Source: Acidobacteriaceae bacterium (GTDB taxonomy: Bacteria > Acidobacteriota > Terriglobia > Terriglobales > Acidobacteriaceae). Taken from it: a stretch of DNA of 6,426 bases. A program made the position numbers and the translations under genes. Below the pieces are notes generated by a model, which worked only from the letters and a program-made list of their open reading frames with translations, made no database searches and was not told the origin of the DNA. The stretch is taken from positions 1-6,426 of the forward strand of contig JASHUH010000409.1 in the NCBI GenBank assembly GCA_030040115.1, in the 5' to 3' direction. Shown here in pieces: positions 5,070-6,426 of this stretch (positions are counted from its first letter, which is position 1; every line of letters starts with the position of its first letter).

Positions 5070-5218
5070 AAGGAATCCCGACGCGCCCCAAAAGCCTGAG
5101 GCTGCCGCCGAACAGATCTGATAAGCGGATAGGTGGGGGACTGGCCCGCCTGTTGCTCCGATGGGATTTGTGGCGCAGCAGCTTTACCCCTATTCATCCC
5201 CGTCCCAGGATGCTCCTT
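5070..5218 (-). other. Intergenic stretch with nested long-range pairing (possible structured RNA)
   Basis: The 260-nt gap 5004-5263 has no convincing gene. On the minus strand it can be folded as one long interrupted hairpin. AAGGA-ATCC-GACG (5218-5201, with small bulges) pairs with CGTC-GGAT-TCCTT (5083-5070), 13 pairs. Then GCTGC/GCAGC and GCC/GGC (5182-5172 with 5109-5101) pair, and then AACAG/CTGTT (5154-5150/5115-5111) and GCGG/CCGC (5149-5146/5128-5125). It could be a leader of the enolase-superfamily gene or a small RNA. A weak TATATT (5024-5019) lies too near the start codon to be a convincing -10 box. Hand-drawn fold; chance pairing is possible. Confidence 0.22.
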
Positions 5219-5263
5219 GATTCGAAAATATTGGTGAAGCAATGAAATTCCTGCAGATTGCTG

Positions 5264-6426
5264 TCAGGCAGCTTTGGCGCTCGTCAGCACTTTGCGCAGC
5301 TCTCGTCCGACAATCTCATCTTCGCCAGGCTGGAGCATCCACGTTCCCACGACGATCTGATTTTCCCCGCTTCCATCGCCGGTGATGGAGTGCTTGCTTC
5401 CGGTGGCGGGATTGAGTTCGATCGACGGATCCTGGGCGCGCAGCTTGTCGTGAACTTCACGCGGCGTGATGCCGACGACCGATGGATCGTAAGTCAGCAC
5501 CAGATGCGGCACGTGGTTGGCTACGGGAGGAACAAAAATGCTGGTTTGCACGGTGGGAATGTGCTTGACCATGTGGGCGATCACGTTGCAGCGCTCCGTG
5601 TATTCCTTCTCCATCGCTTCGTCATTCTGCTCCAGGATCCAATCCACCGCGGAGACCATGCCCACAATCTGTTCTTTGGCCACCTTCATGCCTCGTCCGA
5701 CGCCTTCATCGTACGGATTGTTGTTGGCCGCGGCGAGCGCAATCATGTTCTTTTTGCCCAGAAGCAAGCCCGCATTCTGGGGGCCGCGCAGGCCCTTTCC
5801 TCCCGAGAAACACACCGTGTCGAAGCCCATTTGCGTGTACTTCCACAGGTTCGAAATCGGAGGCATATCGGCGGCGGCGTCAATGTTGCAGGGAATGTTA
5901 TGGCTGTGCGCGACCGCCAGCCAGTCTTCATGACTGATTTCACCACCCCGGGCCGCATTGAAAAAGTTGGTCATTACCGTCTTGGGCGTAAACGCGTTCT
6001 TATAATCGTCCATGGTCTCGACTTCGACAAAATTGAGTCCACACAGATAAAAGGCGTGATCGTATCCGTACCGGTGCGCCTTTTGCACGATGATTTCGTT
6101 CTTTCCCTCGGAAACTTTTTCAGGAATATCGCCGGGCTTGAGATCGGGATTGGCGGTCTGGACGCAGGCTGCGGCAGCCAGCGTCAATGCCGAATCCGCG
6201 CCGCAACTGACAAGCGCAGCCTCGCAATGAAGCTGGTTGGCGATATACTCCCCCGCTTTGCTCTGCAAGTCGCTGAGATGCACGGGATGATGCGCCGCCT
6301 GCGCCACCGCCTCCTGCACCTGGGGCGGCATGGTGGACGCCGTATACATGGTGTAAGTGCCCGCCGCGTTGATCATCTTGGTGACGCCGAGTTTTTCATA
6401 GTAATCCGGCCGCGGTGCGCCCGCTG
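5264..6426 (-). CDS. PLP-dependent SelA/DgaE-like enzyme (fold type I lyase or transferase), N-terminus cut by window edge
   Basis: 386 residues are visible; the frame is still open at the right edge (PDYYEKLGVTK precedes the first in-window Met at 6376), so the true start is outside. Counting from that Met: INAAGTYT (2-9) is the family's opening motif; Asp166 (NIDAAAD) should pair with the PLP ring nitrogen; Lys194 in SGGKGLRGPQ is the expected Schiff-base lysine; VGRGMKVAKEQIVG (226-239) is another family block. This is the SelA-like group that includes D-glucosaminate-6-phosphate ammonia-lyase (DgaE), usually acting on amino acids or amino-sugar acids, rather than true selenocysteine synthase: nothing nearby suggests selenium metabolism. 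The gene ends with TGA at 5266-5264, with no clear terminator after it. Likely partner of the enolase-superfamily enzyme in carbohydrate acid breakdown; this is inference. Confidence 0.88.
   Translation of the reverse strand, partial: AGAPRPDYYEKLGVTKMINAAGTYTMYTASTMPPQVQEAVAQAAHHPVHLSDLQSKAGEYIANQLHCEAALVSCGADSALTLAAAACVQTANPDLKPGDIPEKVSEGKNEIIVQKAHRYGYDHAFYLCGLNFVEVETMDDYKNAFTPKTVMTNFFNAARGGEISHEDWLAVAHSHNIPCNIDAAADMPPISNLWKYTQMGFDTVCFSGGKGLRGPQNAGLLLGKKNMIALAAANNNPYDEGVGRGMKVAKEQIVGMVSAVDWILEQNDEAMEKEYTERCNVIAHMVKHIPTVQTSIFVPPVANHVPHLVLTYDPSVVGITPREVHDKLRAQDPSIELNPATGSKHSITGDGSGENQIVVGTWMLQPGEDEIVGRELRKVLTSAKAA

Noticed and set aside
5136..5149. Calling the 5070-5218 region a 6S RNA
   Set aside because: Only a 14-nt word resembles my recollection of E. 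coli 6S RNA; total length, spacing of the central bubble and a terminator do not fit, so it is reported only as a possible structured region.
5006..5242. A 78-codon frame in the gap between the two enzyme genes
   Set aside because: No recognisable domain, a TTG start without a ribosome-binding site, and codon use with many A/T third positions unlike the neighbours. It ends 2 nt before the ATG at 5003, so a leader peptide cannot be fully excluded.
5264..6426. Selenocysteine synthase (SelA) identity for the PLP enzyme
   Set aside because: The motifs fit the broader SelA-like/DgaE-like group, no selB, selD or tRNA-Sec is visible, and the neighbour is a sugar-acid type enzyme.

Overview
The window looks like chromosomal DNA from a GC-rich bacterium, most likely an Acidobacteriota member of the Solibacter/Bryobacter type. 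I infer this from the combination of an ECF sigma/zinc anti-sigma pair, Pro/Tyr/Gly-rich membrane proteins, a Tat-exported enolase-superfamily enzyme and a SelA-fold PLP enzyme, together with the base composition; no marker gene proves it. Every gene I can support lies on the minus strand, so transcription runs from right to left. I see no mobile element, CRISPR array, tRNA or rRNA.

Right part (6426 to about 3600), metabolic genes. A PLP-dependent SelA/DgaE-like enzyme (start outside the window, stop at 5264) is followed, after a 260-nt gap, by an enolase-superfamily (mandelate racemase/dehydratase type) enzyme with a Tat-like signal (5003-3795). A 180-nt non-coding stretch with a possible three-way-junction fold follows, ending in a strong hairpin terminator (perfect 20-nt palindrome, 3597-3616, then a T-run). 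Together the two enzymes suggest breakdown of a sugar acid or amino-sugar acid, but the substrate is unknown.

Left part (about 3585 to 1), an envelope-stress type operon. Just after the terminator lies a candidate ECF promoter (GGAACC-N16-CGTA), then a leader of roughly 180 nt with a very strong hairpin. Five tightly packed genes follow: ECF sigma factor (3373-2756), zinc-binding transmembrane anti-sigma factor (2753-1881), a B-box-like zinc-finger membrane protein with a LiaI/LiaF-like C-terminal module (1893-958), a small LiaI-like two-helix membrane protein (961-620, TTG start), and a LiaF/DUF4097-like protein that runs off the left edge (623-1). Junctions are a 2-nt gap, then overlaps of 13, 4 and 4 nt, so translation is probably coupled throughout.

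Working model (inference): the sigma factor transcribes its own operon; the membrane anti-sigma holds it until an envelope signal arrives; the three downstream membrane proteins, each with a related two-helix module, sense or buffer envelope damage, in the way LiaI/LiaF accompany LiaRS in Firmicutes. The most unusual items are the triple membrane-module series, the zinc-finger fusion, an exact three-fold heptad repeat in the last gene, a 14-of-17-nt match between two gene junctions, and two possibly structured intergenic RNAs.
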